In this document: piece by piece, positions 1-6,836 of the stretch
Layout: the number at the start of each line of letters is the position of its first letter
How positions within the stretch are numbered: the stretch's first letter is position 1
Origin: Actinomycetales bacterium
GTDB lineage: Bacteria; Actinomycetota; Actinomycetes; Actinomycetales; Actinomycetaceae
Assembly: GCA_022838965.1 (NCBI GenBank)
Contig: JALHDK010000099.1
Span: 1 to 8,681, forward strand
Length of the DNA: 8,681 nt
Direction of reading: 5' to 3'
Made by a program: the position numbers and the translations under genes
Notes under the pieces: generated by a model
Told to the model about the DNA's origin: nothing
Databases searched by the model: none
The model's input: the letters and a program-made list of their open reading frames with translations, nothing else

Positions 1-662
1 CGCCAGCCGAAGCCCGGCCGGCCCGCGCACATCACGGTGGCGGAGTCGTGACCCGGGCGCCCGCCCCAGGCCTCGCGGTGCCAGAGCCCGAGATCGAACG
101 CCCGGCGCTGCGGGGTGCGCTCGTGCGTGTGCCGGCCGGCCATGTCCAGCAGCTCCGCGGCCTCCGCCGGGACGGGGAGGGCCGGCTCGAGCTGCTGCAC
201 GTCGTACGGCTCGTCGGCCAGGTTGGTCACGGTTGCGCGCAGGCGCACCAGCCCGCTCGCCAGCACCTCGACCTCCACCACCACCTCGAGTTCCCCCGGT
301 CCGTCGGTGGCCACGCTCCGCAGCCGCACCGCGCCCCCGGGACCCTCGGGCCACTCCGGCGTCCCGGCCTCGGCGACGGCGTGGGTGACGGCGTCGAAGG
401 CCACGGACCACGCCCGCCCCGCCCGCGAACCGAGCAGGCCCGGCCGTCCCAGCCACCCGGACGAGTGCTGTGGCAGCACGGCCACCGCCTCCTGGGCGGT
501 GAGGACGCTGTCGACGTAGGGCATGCCGAGGGCGGTGATGAGGCCGCCCAGGTCGCCGTCGCCGAGGTCGGGTCCCCAGTGCAGGACGCAGGGCAGGGTG
601 GTGGGGTCGAGCCGGAGCACGAGGCTCGTTCCGCCGCGGCGCAGGTGCACCAGTTCCGTCAT
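1..662 (-). CDS. Alpha-galactosidase (GH36), N-terminal part, cut by window edge
   Basis: This is the first 220 or so codons of a minus-strand gene that continues beyond the left edge, so no stop is seen. GH36 enzymes hydrolyse terminal alpha-1,6-galactosides such as melibiose and raffinose. What is visible is the N-terminal beta-sandwich region. It has an LHWGPDLG motif near residue 30, RHTHERTPQR at about residues 177-186, and a GRPGHDS motif followed by the end of the visible part near residue 220; all are typical of bacterial GH36 N-terminal domains. The catalytic TIM barrel with its two aspartates lies outside the window, so activity cannot be judged. No signal peptide is apparent, which suggests a cytoplasmic enzyme acting on imported oligosaccharide. 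The ATG at 662 was chosen because a TAGCCT hexamer lies 7 nt upstream with no Shine-Dalgarno sequence; an ATG at 667 is out of frame and stops after two codons. The gene is divergent from the permease gene at 725. Confidence 0.85.
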   Translation of the reverse strand, partial: MTELVHLRRGGTSLVLRLDPTTLPCVLHWGPDLGDGDLGGLITALGMPYVDSVLTAQEAVAVLPQHSSGWLGRPGLLGSRAGRAWSVAFDAVTHAVAEAGTPEWPEGPGGAVRLRSVATDGPGELEVVVEVEVLASGLVRLRATVTNLADEPYDVQQLEPALPVPAEAAELLDMAGRHTHERTPQRRAFDLGLWHREAWGGRPGHDSATVMCAGRPGFGW

Positions 663-669
663 TCCATTT

Positions 670-675
670 AGGCTA
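670..675 (-). promoter_or_regulatory. -10 hexamer for leaderless alpha-galactosidase gene
   Basis: On the minus strand this reads TAGCCT, a match to the actinobacterial TANNNT -10 element. It ends 7 nt before the ATG at 662, so transcription would begin at or next to the start codon. No convincing -35 element is visible. Confidence 0.55.
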
Positions 676-711
676 GTGGCGGGCGGGAGCCCGTGCCGGC
701 GGGTCGTGCGA

Positions 712-717
712 GAGAAT
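712..717 (+). promoter_or_regulatory. Possible weak -10 hexamer for the permease gene
   Basis: GAGAAT ends 7 nt before the ATG at 725, the same spacing as the clearer leaderless promoters in this window. It lacks the usual T at position 1, so it is the weakest of the set. If real, it excludes the alternative ATG at 716, which would overlap the hexamer. Confidence 0.3.
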
Positions 718-724
718 GGCCGAC

Positions 725-1588
725 ATGACGCCGCAGGAGACCACCCTCATCCTGCGCACCGGCGCCGGCCTGCTGGTGATCGTGGCCGCAACCATCGCGC
801 TCCAGCGCTGGTACCGTCTCCCGCTCGGCCTCCGCCCGCTCACCGCCGTGCTGCGTGCCACGCTGCAGCTCGGAATCATCGCGGTGGTCCTGCGGGGCGT
901 CCTCGAATGGCCCGCGCTGGTGGCAGCCTTCTTCGCCCTCATGTTCACGACGGCGTCGCTGACCGCCGGCGCGCGGCTGCGGGAACTCTGGCGGGGCCGT
1001 GCGGCAGCGTTCGCGGGCGTCCTGGCAGGCGGGGTGGGATCGGTGGCCGCGGTCCTCTCCCTGGGCCTCGTGCCCCTCGACGCCCGCAACGCGGTGGCTG
1101 TCGGCGGCATCCTCATCGGCAACGCCATGACCGCCGCCACCCTGAGCGGCCGCAACTTCCGCACCATGGCCATCGCGCGGGCACCGGAGATCGAGGCCTG
1201 GCTCGCTCTCGGCGCCCGCCCGGTCGCGGCCTTCGGAGACGTCGCCCGCCGTGCCCTCCACGAGGCGCTCATCCCCACGCTCGACCAGACCCGCTCCACC
1301 GGCCTGGTCACGCTGCCGGGCGCGTTCGTCGGGGCGCTCTTCGGGGGTGCCAGCCCGATCGAGGCCGCCCGCTTCCAGCTGGTGGTCCTGACGGGGATCA
1401 TGCTGAACCAGACGCTCACCGGCATCGTCGTCACCTCCGTCCTGTCCCGCGCGCCCGTCATCCCCGTACCCGCCGCCACGCCGGCGACGGCGCCCGCGAC
1501 GGCGACGGCGACGGCGCCCCCGCCGGGGACGGGTGACGCCCAGCCCGCGTCCTCCCCCGACCGGACGGAGGAACGCCGGACGCCGTGA
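725..1588 (+). CDS. fetB: FetB/UPF0014-family ABC transporter permease
   Basis: This 287-residue integral membrane protein belongs to the UPF0014 family, whose E. coli member FetB (YbbM) pairs with the ATPase FetA (YbbL) in iron export; plant STAR2/ALS3 are relatives. Supporting motifs are the RATLQLG segment at residues 44-50, IGNAM at 131-135, and the strongly conserved PTLDQTRSTGLVTLPG stretch beginning at residue 184, followed by GALFGGASP and a final membrane segment. About seven hydrophobic segments are visible. Residues from about 244 onward form a Pro/Ala/Thr-rich charged tail that the family core does not need. No ATPase gene adjoins it: the left neighbour is a divergent alpha-galactosidase and the right one a DedA protein, so the ATP-binding partner must be elsewhere. 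The start is uncertain. ATG 725 fits the promoter spacing, and in-frame ATG 716 adds three residues. The substrate is inferred from the family only. Confidence 0.85.
   Translation: MTPQETTLILRTGAGLLVIVAATIALQRWYRLPLGLRPLTAVLRATLQLGIIAVVLRGVLEWPALVAAFFALMFTTASLTAGARLRELWRGRAAAFAGVLAGGVGSVAAVLSLGLVPLDARNAVAVGGILIGNAMTAATLSGRNFRTMAIARAPEIEAWLALGARPVAAFGDVARRALHEALIPTLDQTRSTGLVTLPGAFVGALFGGASPIEAARFQLVVLTGIMLNQTLTGIVVTSVLSRAPVIPVPAATPATAPATATATAPPPGTGDAQPASSPDRTEERRTP
1498..1515 (+). repeat. Short tandem repeat, three copies of GACGGC
   Basis: Three exact 6-bp units lie inside the 3' end of the permease gene, within a longer run of related GCGACGGCG blocks from about 1484. In frame they encode part of the Ala/Thr-rich C-terminal tail. 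The repeat could vary in copy number by slippage without shifting the frame. Confidence 0.6.
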
Positions 1589-1628
1589 CCGGCGGGACGG
1601 GAGCGGAGCCGTGAACCCGGCGGGACGG
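1589..1628 (+). repeat. 12-bp direct repeat in the permease-DedA gap
   Basis: CCGGCGGGACGG occurs exactly at 1589-1600 and again at 1617-1628, starting immediately after the permease stop codon. A GTGA precedes both copies with slightly different spacing, so the unit may be an imperfect local duplication. No function is evident; the 67-nt gap otherwise holds only the DedA-gene promoter. Confidence 0.45.
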
Positions 1629-1643
1629 CGTCCGTCATCGGCG

Positions 1644-1649
1644 TACGGT
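1644..1649 (+). promoter_or_regulatory. -10 hexamer for leaderless DedA-family gene
   Basis: TACGGT matches TANNNT and ends 6 nt before the GTG at 1656. This pairing is the main reason for choosing that GTG. No Shine-Dalgarno sequence precedes it. Confidence 0.5.
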
Positions 1650-1655
1650 TGCCTC

Positions 1656-2333
1656 GTGACCTCTGTCCTGGTGCCCTTCGCCGTGGCCGCGACCCAGTCC
1701 GGTTCCACCCTCGGTGGAATCGCCGACTGGGCGGTGAGCGTCATGGAGGCCCTCGGGGGTTTCGGGGTGGCCGCCCTCATCGCGCTGGAGAACCTGTTCC
1801 CGCCGCTGCCGAGCGAGGTGATCCTCCCGCTCGCTGGATTCACCGCCTCGCAGGGCTCCTTCCTGCTCCCGGTGGTGATCGTGTGGGCCACCCTCGGCTC
1901 GATCACCGGTGCGCTCGCGCTCTACCTTCTGGGCGCCGCGCTGGGACGGGAGCGGACCCGACGGCTGGTGGGGTCGTTGCCGCTCGTGAAGACGGAGGAC
2001 GTGGTGCGGACCGAGGCCTGGTTCGACAAGAACGGCCCTCTCACCGTGCTGGTCGGACGGGTGATCCCCATCTTCCGCTCGCTCATCTCCATCCCGGCGG
2101 GCGTCACCCGCATGCGTCTCTGGATGTTCCTCGGCCTCACCGCCCTCGGCTCGTTCGTCTGGAACACGGTGCTCATCACCGCGGGCTACCTGCTGGGCGA
2201 GAACTGGCACCTGGTGGAGCAGTACGTCGGGACGTTCTCGAACATCGTGCTCGCCATCGTGGTCCTCGCCACCATCGGCTGGGTGATCTTCCGCATCCGT
2301 CAGGGTCGCACCAGCCCGCCCGCGGGCTCCTGA
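1656..2333 (+). CDS. DedA-family (SNARE-associated/VTT domain) membrane protein
   Basis: This 225-residue multi-pass inner-membrane protein belongs to the DedA superfamily. Characterised members act in envelope homeostasis, and some flip undecaprenyl phosphate or phosphatidylethanolamine. Family hallmarks are present: ENLFPPLPSE at residues 45-54 with the re-entrant-loop Glu and prolines, the GRVIPIFRS motif at 134-142 with both conserved arginines, IPAGVTRM directly after it, and GSFVWN at 165-170. About five hydrophobic segments are seen, and the length is usual for the family. The GTG at 1656 is preferred because it follows a TACGGT hexamer by 6 nt. An in-frame GTG at 1611 behind a GGAG-like stretch would add 15 polar residues, and the ATG at 1533 lies inside the upstream gene. 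It is co-oriented with the permease gene, but appears to have its own promoter. Which lipid it moves cannot be told from sequence. Confidence 0.88.
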   Translation: MTSVLVPFAVAATQSGSTLGGIADWAVSVMEALGGFGVAALIALENLFPPLPSEVILPLAGFTASQGSFLLPVVIVWATLGSITGALALYLLGAALGRERTRRLVGSLPLVKTEDVVRTEAWFDKNGPLTVLVGRVIPIFRSLISIPAGVTRMRLWMFLGLTALGSFVWNTVLITAGYLLGENWHLVEQYVGTFSNIVLAIVVLATIGWVIFRIRQGRTSPPAGS

Positions 2334-2365
2334 CCCCCGGCCATGCCCGGCGCGGACCCAGCCGG

Positions 2366-2371
2366 TAGCCT
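2366..2371 (+). promoter_or_regulatory. -10 hexamer for leaderless gene at 2379
   Basis: TAGCCT is identical to the hexamer of the alpha-galactosidase gene and ends 7 nt before the ATG at 2379. It supports that start over the in-frame ATG at 2343, which has no ribosome binding site. Confidence 0.55.
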
Positions 2372-2378
2372 CGCCTCC

Positions 2379-3881
2379 ATGACCGTGCTGCAGAAGGCCG
2401 TCACCCCGGCGCTCGCCCACGCCTACCTCGCCGAGGGATACGACCGCGTGAGCGGCTACGTCGTGCGCGCCGCCGAGGTCAGCGACGTCATCACTCCCGC
2501 CGGCCTGCGGGAGCTGCACCTGCTGGATCACGCCGGCTCCCGGTATCCCGCCGGCGGTCCGCTGCACATCCTGCACGTCGACCAGTCACCCTCGTGGCAG
2601 CTCGTTCCCGCCACCAGCGAGCATGTCGTGGAGCGGGACGCGCTCGACCCCTCGGGCTCCGTCGAGGTAGCGGACCGCCTCGTCCCCGTCTTCCTCCTCG
2701 GGCACACCCGGCTGACCTCCGGAGCCCGGCTGTGGCGCTTCACGGAGGACGCGCCACCCGAACTGGTGGGGACCTACCTCGGCCCCGCGCTGGGCTGGCA
2801 GGACCACGACGGCGCCCTCAAGGTGATCACCCCCACCGCCTCGACGGGCGCCGTCGTCGTCCTCGAGGACACCGCCTTCGTCGCCGACGTCACGAGCGGG
2901 CCCGACGGCGCCCCCACGGCGATCACGGCGGTCGCGCCGGCCGAACCGCCCGCCCACCTCGGCTTCCAGCGGAACGTCCACGGCTTCTGGGTGCGGGGGG
3001 TGGAGCACGCGGAGGCGCGGGCGCTGTTCGAGGTCCGGATCATCGGAACGTGGCGCGGGCATCCGGTCCAGGTCGTTCAGCAGTTCCGCCTCCCGGCAGA
3101 CCAGCTGGCCGCGCGCATCTGCTCCCTGGCGCACGACTGGACCAGGGCGGAGGCCGCCGGTTTCCTCGAGGTCGAACTCGGGGTGTGGGAGGCCACCGTG
3201 CCGGCGGACGAGATTCGGGACACCCAGACCCAGGAACTGGCCCCCCGCCCCTGGATGACCGCCTGGCAACGTGAGCGATTCCGCCAGCTGGAACAGGCAT
3301 CACGTTCGAACACCCTCGCCCCCGCGATCCGCACGGACGGCTTCGCCCCTGCGCCCGCGCCCGGCGGGCGCGGGGCGTCGGCGCCAGCAGGGGCCGCGCC
3401 GGCGGGGGCGCCGCCGGTCCCGGGGACGGTGCTCTCACCCCCCGGTGAGGGCGTGCGGGACGCCGCGCACCAGGCCCTCTACCAGCGCATCGCCCAGGGC
3501 ACCATCCCCCACCTGCCGACGGGCGCGCGCGAGGTGCAGCTGCTGTGCGAGTCCGTGGGCAACGTCATGGAGGTGTCCGCGCAGGCGGTCATGGAGGACG
3601 ATACCCCCGCGCGCGTCCCCACGGTGTCCGAGGACGTGGCACGCGCGTTCGGTGAGCTGCGCGTCCTGGGAGCCCGCGGACCGGAGGGGCCGTGGTTCGG
3701 AGCCCTGGTGCGGATCACCGCCGCGGGCCAGTTCACCATCACGTTCAACCGCACGAGCCGGCCGCGCATGAAGCGCGCGATCACCGCGGAGATGCTCCGC
3801 CTCGAACGGGAGCGCTTCCCCCGGCCGGAGTGGCCGGAGTGGTTCCTGGAGCTGGAACAGGGCCCGTCACAGCCGCAATGA
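2379..3881 (+). CDS. Uncharacterised two-domain protein with YezG/DUF600-like C-terminal domain
   Basis: This 500-residue soluble protein has no signal peptide or membrane segment, and I cannot name its function. Residues 1 to about 320 form an alpha/beta region with many short beta-like segments; notable stretches are GYDRVSGYVVRAAEV near residue 20, GTYLGPALGW at 131-140 and GTWRGHPVQVV at 223-233. Residues about 322-349 are an Ala/Pro/Gly-rich flexible linker. Residues about 362-495 resemble YezG/DUF600-type immunity domains. A leading helix is followed by beta segments (REVQLLC, 384-390), a FGELR helix near 424-428, GPWFGALVRI (437-446), GQFTITFNR (450-458), and a helix ending ERFPRPEWPEW (478-488). 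Similar domains accompany TNT-type toxins in actinobacteria, as far as I recall. It therefore may belong to a toxin-immunity context, but no toxin or immunity partner is adjacent. The ATG at 2379 fits the leaderless promoter; ATG 2343 would add 12 residues. The gene ends 29 nt before the copper operator. Confidence 0.7.
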   Translation: MTVLQKAVTPALAHAYLAEGYDRVSGYVVRAAEVSDVITPAGLRELHLLDHAGSRYPAGGPLHILHVDQSPSWQLVPATSEHVVERDALDPSGSVEVADRLVPVFLLGHTRLTSGARLWRFTEDAPPELVGTYLGPALGWQDHDGALKVITPTASTGAVVVLEDTAFVADVTSGPDGAPTAITAVAPAEPPAHLGFQRNVHGFWVRGVEHAEARALFEVRIIGTWRGHPVQVVQQFRLPADQLAARICSLAHDWTRAEAAGFLEVELGVWEATVPADEIRDTQTQELAPRPWMTAWQRERFRQLEQASRSNTLAPAIRTDGFAPAPAPGGRGASAPAGAAPAGAPPVPGTVLSPPGEGVRDAAHQALYQRIAQGTIPHLPTGAREVQLLCESVGNVMEVSAQAVMEDDTPARVPTVSEDVARAFGELRVLGARGPEGPWFGALVRITAAGQFTITFNRTSRPRMKRAITAEMLRLERERFPRPEWPEWFLELEQGPSQPQ

Positions 3882-3900
3882 GACCTCCGTCTCCCGGGAC

Positions 3901-3929
3901 TGGTGCTACATACCCCCGGGGGGTACAAT
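3901..3929 (+). promoter_or_regulatory. Promoter of the csoR-copZ-copA operon
   Basis: TACAAT at 3924-3929 is a close match to the consensus -10 hexamer. TGGTGC at 3901-3906, 17 nt upstream, is a weak -35 candidate. Transcription should start near 3936, which leaves a leader of about 34 nt before the csoR GTG. The CsoR operator occupies the spacer and overlaps the first two bases of the -10 box. Confidence 0.65.
3911..3925 (+). promoter_or_regulatory. CsoR copper operator (perfect 6-3-6 inverted repeat)
   Basis: TACCCC-CGG-GGGGTA is a perfect inverted repeat with 6-bp arms and a 3-bp centre, matching the TACCCC/GGGGTA type of operator bound by CsoR repressors. It overlaps the -10 box TACAAT by two bases, so a bound tetramer should block RNA polymerase. 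Cu(I) binding to CsoR would release it. I saw no second copy in the window, including before copZ. Confidence 0.8.
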
Positions 3930-3939
3930 GGACCCGAGT

Positions 3940-3952
3940 CCGCGAGGCGCGG
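3940..3952 (+). other. Small hairpin in the copper-operon leader
   Basis: CCGCG and CGCGG form a perfect 5-bp stem around a 3-nt AGG loop. The stem ends 5 nt before the csoR Shine-Dalgarno sequence. It is too short to act as a terminator and may only stabilise the mRNA 5' end or be chance in such GC-rich DNA. Confidence 0.35.
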
Positions 3953-3957
3953 GGAAC

Positions 3958-3966
3958 AGGAGGAGA
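3958..3966 (+). promoter_or_regulatory. Strong ribosome binding site of csoR
   Basis: AGGAGGAGA carries a full AGGAGG core that ends 6 nt before the GTG at 3970. It decides the csoR start. The in-frame ATG at 3928 lies inside the -10 box and cannot be on the transcript as a start. Confidence 0.8.
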
Positions 3967-3969
3967 GGC

Positions 3970-4302
3970 GTGGTCACCCACCCACCGGCCGGCCACACGC
4001 ACGCCGAGGGCGGCCACGGCACGCACGGCTACAGTCCCCGGAAGGACACCTACGTCGCACGCATGCGACGCATCGAAGGGCAGGTCCGGGGCATCGAACG
4101 CATGATCGCCGAGGACCAGTACTGCATCGACATCCTCACGCAGGTCTCCGCCGTCACCCGCGCACTCCAGTCCGTCAGCCTCGGCCTGCTGGAGGACCAC
4201 CTCAACCACTGCGTGGTCGACGCCGCCAAGTCCTCCGACGAGGAGGGCCGCGAGAAGGTGGCGGAAGCCACCGCGGCGATCGCCCGGCTCTGGAAGTCCT
4301 GA
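3970..4302 (+). CDS. csoR: Copper-sensing repressor CsoR
   Basis: This 110-residue all-helical repressor binds DNA as a tetramer and lets go when it binds Cu(I). The three Cu(I) ligands of the CsoR family are present as Cys52, His77 and Cys81, with the 25- and 4-residue spacings known from M. tuberculosis CsoR; Tyr51 sits in the second shell and Glu residues follow in the last helix. The core RMRRIEGQVRG at 31-41 is the conserved DNA-binding helix region. Residues 1-20 form a disordered-looking tail with five histidines, a variant of the extensions seen in other actinobacterial CsoRs. The start is a GTG behind AGGAGG. It is the first gene of the operon, sits directly behind its own operator, and is followed after 39 nt by copZ, so it should be autoregulated. 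Formaldehyde (FrmR) and nickel (RcnR) relatives are excluded by the Cys-His-Cys set and the copper gene neighbours. Confidence 0.95.
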   Translation: MVTHPPAGHTHAEGGHGTHGYSPRKDTYVARMRRIEGQVRGIERMIAEDQYCIDILTQVSAVTRALQSVSLGLLEDHLNHCVVDAAKSSDEEGREKVAEATAAIARLWKS

Positions 4303-4331
4303 CCACACCCCCGTCGTCATCCGTCACCGCG

Positions 4332-4337
4332 AAGGAG
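4332..4337 (+). promoter_or_regulatory. Ribosome binding site of copZ
   Basis: AAGGAG ends 4 nt before the ATG at 4342. It lies in the 39-nt csoR-copZ gap, which shows no operator or terminator of its own, so copZ is probably translated from the csoR transcript. Confidence 0.65.
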
Positions 4338-4341
4338 AACC

Positions 4342-4581
4342 ATGACTCCGCACCACCAGTCCGTCACCCTGCGGGTCGCCGGCATGACCTGCGGCCACTG
4401 CGTCCGGCACGTGTCCCACGACCTCTCCGCCCTCGACGAGGTGGCCGAGGTGATGGTGACCCTCGACGCCGGTGGCACGTCCTCCGTCCTGGTCACCCTC
4501 AACGATGACATCCCGGACGAGAAGCTCGCCGAGGTCATCGACGAGGCGGGCTACCGCCTCGTCGGCGTGGAGCGCGGATGA
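4342..4581 (+). CDS. copZ: Copper chaperone CopZ (heavy-metal-associated domain)
   Basis: This 79-residue protein is a single heavy-metal-associated domain of the ferredoxin-like beta-alpha-beta-beta-alpha-beta type. The Cu(I)-binding motif GMTCGHC spans residues 14-20, with Cys17 and Cys20 as ligands, and the conserved DEAGYRLV segment lies near the C-terminus. It is cytoplasmic and is expected to carry Cu(I) to CopA and perhaps to CsoR. The extra His19 between the cysteines is a common variation of the motif. Its stop overlaps the copA start by four bases (ATGA), so translation of the two is probably coupled. Confidence 0.94.
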   Translation: MTPHHQSVTLRVAGMTCGHCVRHVSHDLSALDEVAEVMVTLDAGGTSSVLVTLNDDIPDEKLAEVIDEAGYRLVGVERG

Positions 4582-6833
4582 CGACCCCCCCGCCCCTCGC
4601 GGAGGTGGACCTCCAGGTTGAGGGCATGACCTGCGCCTCGTGTGTGGCACGGGTGGAGAAGCGTCTCAACCGGTTGCCGGGCGTCCAGGCCACGGTCAAC
4701 CTCGCCACCGAGTCCGCGCACGTGGTGCTCACCGAGGACGTCGACGACGCCACCCTCGAGGCCGCGCTCGTCGCCGCCGGGTACGGCGGCCGGGTCACGA
4801 GCCGTCAGGTGGAGGGCGGGGAGTCGGACCCCTCCGCCCGCCGGGCCGCGGACCTGCGCCGTCGGCTCGCGGCCTCGGCGGCGCTGACGGCGCCCGTGGT
4901 GCTCCTCTCGATGATCCCGGCGCTGCAGTTCACCGGCTGGCAGTGGCTGGTGGCGGCGCTCGCGCTGCCGGTGGTCACCTGGGGAGCCTGGCCGTTCCAC
5001 CGCGCCGCGGTCGCGGCCGCCCGGCACGGTTCCTCCACCATGGACACCCTGGTCTCACTGGGCGTCACCGCCGCGACCCTCTGGTCACTGTGGGCGCTCC
5101 TGCTCGGCGGGGCCGGCGAGCTCGGCATGCGCATGGAGGTGTCGCTCATCCCGCGCGCCAGCCATGCGGGGATGCACCCGGAGCTCTACTTCGAGGTGGC
5201 CGCTGTGGTCACCACCTTCCTGCTGCTCGGCCGGTACGCCGAGTCCCGTTCCCGCCGCCGCGCCGGAGACGCCCTGCGCTCCCTGCTCGCCATGGGGGCG
5301 AAGGACGCCGCCCGCCTGGAACCCGGCCCCGACGGCGCGCGCCGCGAGGTCCGCGTCCCGATCACCGCGGTGCGGGTCGGCGACGAGTTCGTCGTCCGGC
5401 CCGGCGAGAAGATCGCCACCGACGGCGTCGTGGTGGCCGGCGCCTCCGCCGTCGACACGTCCCTCCTCACCGGCGAACCGGTGCCCGTGGAGGTGGGCCC
5501 CGGGGACTCCGTCACCGGCGCCACCGTGAACACCTCCGGCGTGCTCACCGTGCGGGCCACGCGGGTGGGCGCCCAGACCGCACTCGCCCAGATCAGCCGG
5601 ATGGTCGCCCAGGCGCAGACCGGCAAGGCCCCGGTGCAGCGCCTCGCGGACCGCATCTCCGCGGTCTTTGTGCCCATCGTGATCGTCCTCGCGATCGGCA
5701 CGTTCGTCGCGTGGCTGCTGCTCGGCAACCCGCTGCAGGCGGCCTTCACCGCCGCCGTGGCGGTGCTCATCATCGCGTGCCCCTGTGCGCTCGGCCTCGC
5801 CACGCCCACCGCCCTGCTCGTGGGCACCGGGCGCGCCGCCCAGCTCGGCATCCTCATCAAGGGCCCGGAGATCCTCGAGTCCACCCGCCGCGTGGACACC
5901 ATGGTCCTCGACAAGACCGGCACGCTCACCACCGGCCGCATGTCCGTCTCCGACATCCTGCCGCTGGCCGGCACCACCGCCGCGGAGGTGCTGCGCCTCG
6001 CCGGCGCCGCCGAGTCCGGCTCGGAGCACCCGATCGCCCGGGCCGTCGTTGAGCGCGCCCGCGGGGAGGCCGGAGACCTCCCGGCCGTCGCCGGCTTCCG
6101 GAACACGGCCGGCCTGGGCGTGGTCGCCACCGTCGCGGGCCGCGAGGTGGCCGTCGGGCGCCCCGCCTTCCTCGCCGAGCGCGGCCTCGACGTCCAGGCG
6201 GCCGCCGACGTCGTCGCCCGCGCCGCGGCGGACGGTGGCACCGCCGTCGCGGTGGGCTGGGACGGGGCCGTCCGCGGCGTCATCGTGGTGCGGGACGAGC
6301 CGAAGGCCGACGCCGGCGACGCCATCCGCGAGATCCGCGCCCTGGGCATCGAGCCGGTGCTGTTGACGGGGGACGCGGAGGCCGCCGCCCGCCGCGTGGC
6401 CGGCGAGCTCGGGATCGAGCGCGTGCACGCGGGTGTGCTGCCCGGCGGGAAGCGGGACGTGGTGACCTCCCTGCAGGAGGAGGGCCGCGTGGTGGCCGTG
6501 GTGGGCGACGGCGTGAACGACGCCGCCGCCCTCGCGCAGGCCGGGGCGCGCGGGCTGGGGATCGCGATGGGCACCGGGACGGACGTGGCCATCGAGGCCT
6601 CGGACATCACCCTGCTCGGCGGGGACGTGCACCGCATCCCCACCGCCATCCGGATCAGCCGCCAGACCCTGCGGATCATCAAGCAGAACCTGTTCTGGGC
6701 CTTCTTCTACAACGTGGCGGCGATCCCGCTGGCCGCGCTGGGACTGCTGAACCCGATGATCGCCGGCGCCGCGATGGCGGCCTCGAGCGTCATCGTGGTG
6801 AGCAACTCGCTCCGGCTGCGCCGGGCGGGCTGA
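4578..6833 (+). CDS. copA: Cu(I)-exporting P1B-type ATPase CopA
   Basis: This 751-residue P1B-1 ATPase pumps Cu(I) out of the cytoplasm using ATP. It has one N-terminal metal-binding domain (GMTCASC at 16-22), then four membrane segments between about 98 and 218. Next come the actuator domain with TGE at 298-300, the membrane metal site CPC at 401-403, the phosphorylated Asp445 in DKTGT, the nucleotide-binding His484-Pro485, and the hinge GDGVND at 643-648. Two final segments carry Tyr711-Asn712 and Met733 with Ser736-Ser737, the set that marks Cu(I) specificity. The outward loop at about 184-200 has Met184, Met186, His196, Met199 and His200, which may help release copper. The length is normal and no key residue is missing. 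The ATG overlaps the copZ stop, and a GGAG inside copZ lies 5 nt upstream. Its stop is 3 nt from the stop of the convergent next gene. Confidence 0.97.
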   Translation: MTTPPPLAEVDLQVEGMTCASCVARVEKRLNRLPGVQATVNLATESAHVVLTEDVDDATLEAALVAAGYGGRVTSRQVEGGESDPSARRAADLRRRLAASAALTAPVVLLSMIPALQFTGWQWLVAALALPVVTWGAWPFHRAAVAAARHGSSTMDTLVSLGVTAATLWSLWALLLGGAGELGMRMEVSLIPRASHAGMHPELYFEVAAVVTTFLLLGRYAESRSRRRAGDALRSLLAMGAKDAARLEPGPDGARREVRVPITAVRVGDEFVVRPGEKIATDGVVVAGASAVDTSLLTGEPVPVEVGPGDSVTGATVNTSGVLTVRATRVGAQTALAQISRMVAQAQTGKAPVQRLADRISAVFVPIVIVLAIGTFVAWLLLGNPLQAAFTAAVAVLIIACPCALGLATPTALLVGTGRAAQLGILIKGPEILESTRRVDTMVLDKTGTLTTGRMSVSDILPLAGTTAAEVLRLAGAAESGSEHPIARAVVERARGEAGDLPAVAGFRNTAGLGVVATVAGREVAVGRPAFLAERGLDVQAAADVVARAAADGGTAVAVGWDGAVRGVIVVRDEPKADAGDAIREIRALGIEPVLLTGDAEAAARRVAGELGIERVHAGVLPGGKRDVVTSLQEEGRVVAVVGDGVNDAAALAQAGARGLGIAMGTGTDVAIEASDITLLGGDVHRIPTAIRISRQTLRIIKQNLFWAFFYNVAAIPLAALGLLNPMIAGAAMAASSVIVVSNSLRLRRAG

Positions 6834-6836
6834 CGC

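Noticed and set aside
48..671. A 207-codon plus-strand open frame at the left edge
   Set aside because: It lies opposite the GH36 alpha-galactosidase coding region, whose motifs are clear on the minus strand; its own product is Arg/His/Pro-rich and unrecognisable.
1533..1655. Upstream in-frame starts for the DedA-family gene (ATG 1533, GTG 1611)
   Set aside because: ATG 1533 lies inside the permease gene and would add polar residues unlike the family. GTG 1611 is possible but would place the promoter hexamer inside the coding sequence; GTG 1656 fits better.
668..1906. A 412-codon minus-strand open frame across the permease and DedA genes
   Set aside because: It spans two genuine plus-strand membrane-protein genes and gives a charged low-complexity product, so it is a codon-bias artefact.
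3890..3899. Palindrome TCCCGGGA between the gene at 2379 and the copper promoter as a terminator
   Set aside because: The palindrome has no loop and no U-tract, and it is too short to form a terminator hairpin; in GC-rich DNA it is expected by chance.
3928..3970. ATG at 3928 as the csoR start
   Set aside because: This ATG overlaps the -10 hexamer TACAAT, so it cannot be transcribed from that promoter. The GTG at 3970 has a full AGGAGG at proper spacing.
5085..6632. A 515-codon minus-strand open frame opposite copA
   Set aside because: It is the shadow of copA, which carries every P1B ATPase motif. The antisense product is Gly/His/Arg-rich with no family resemblance.
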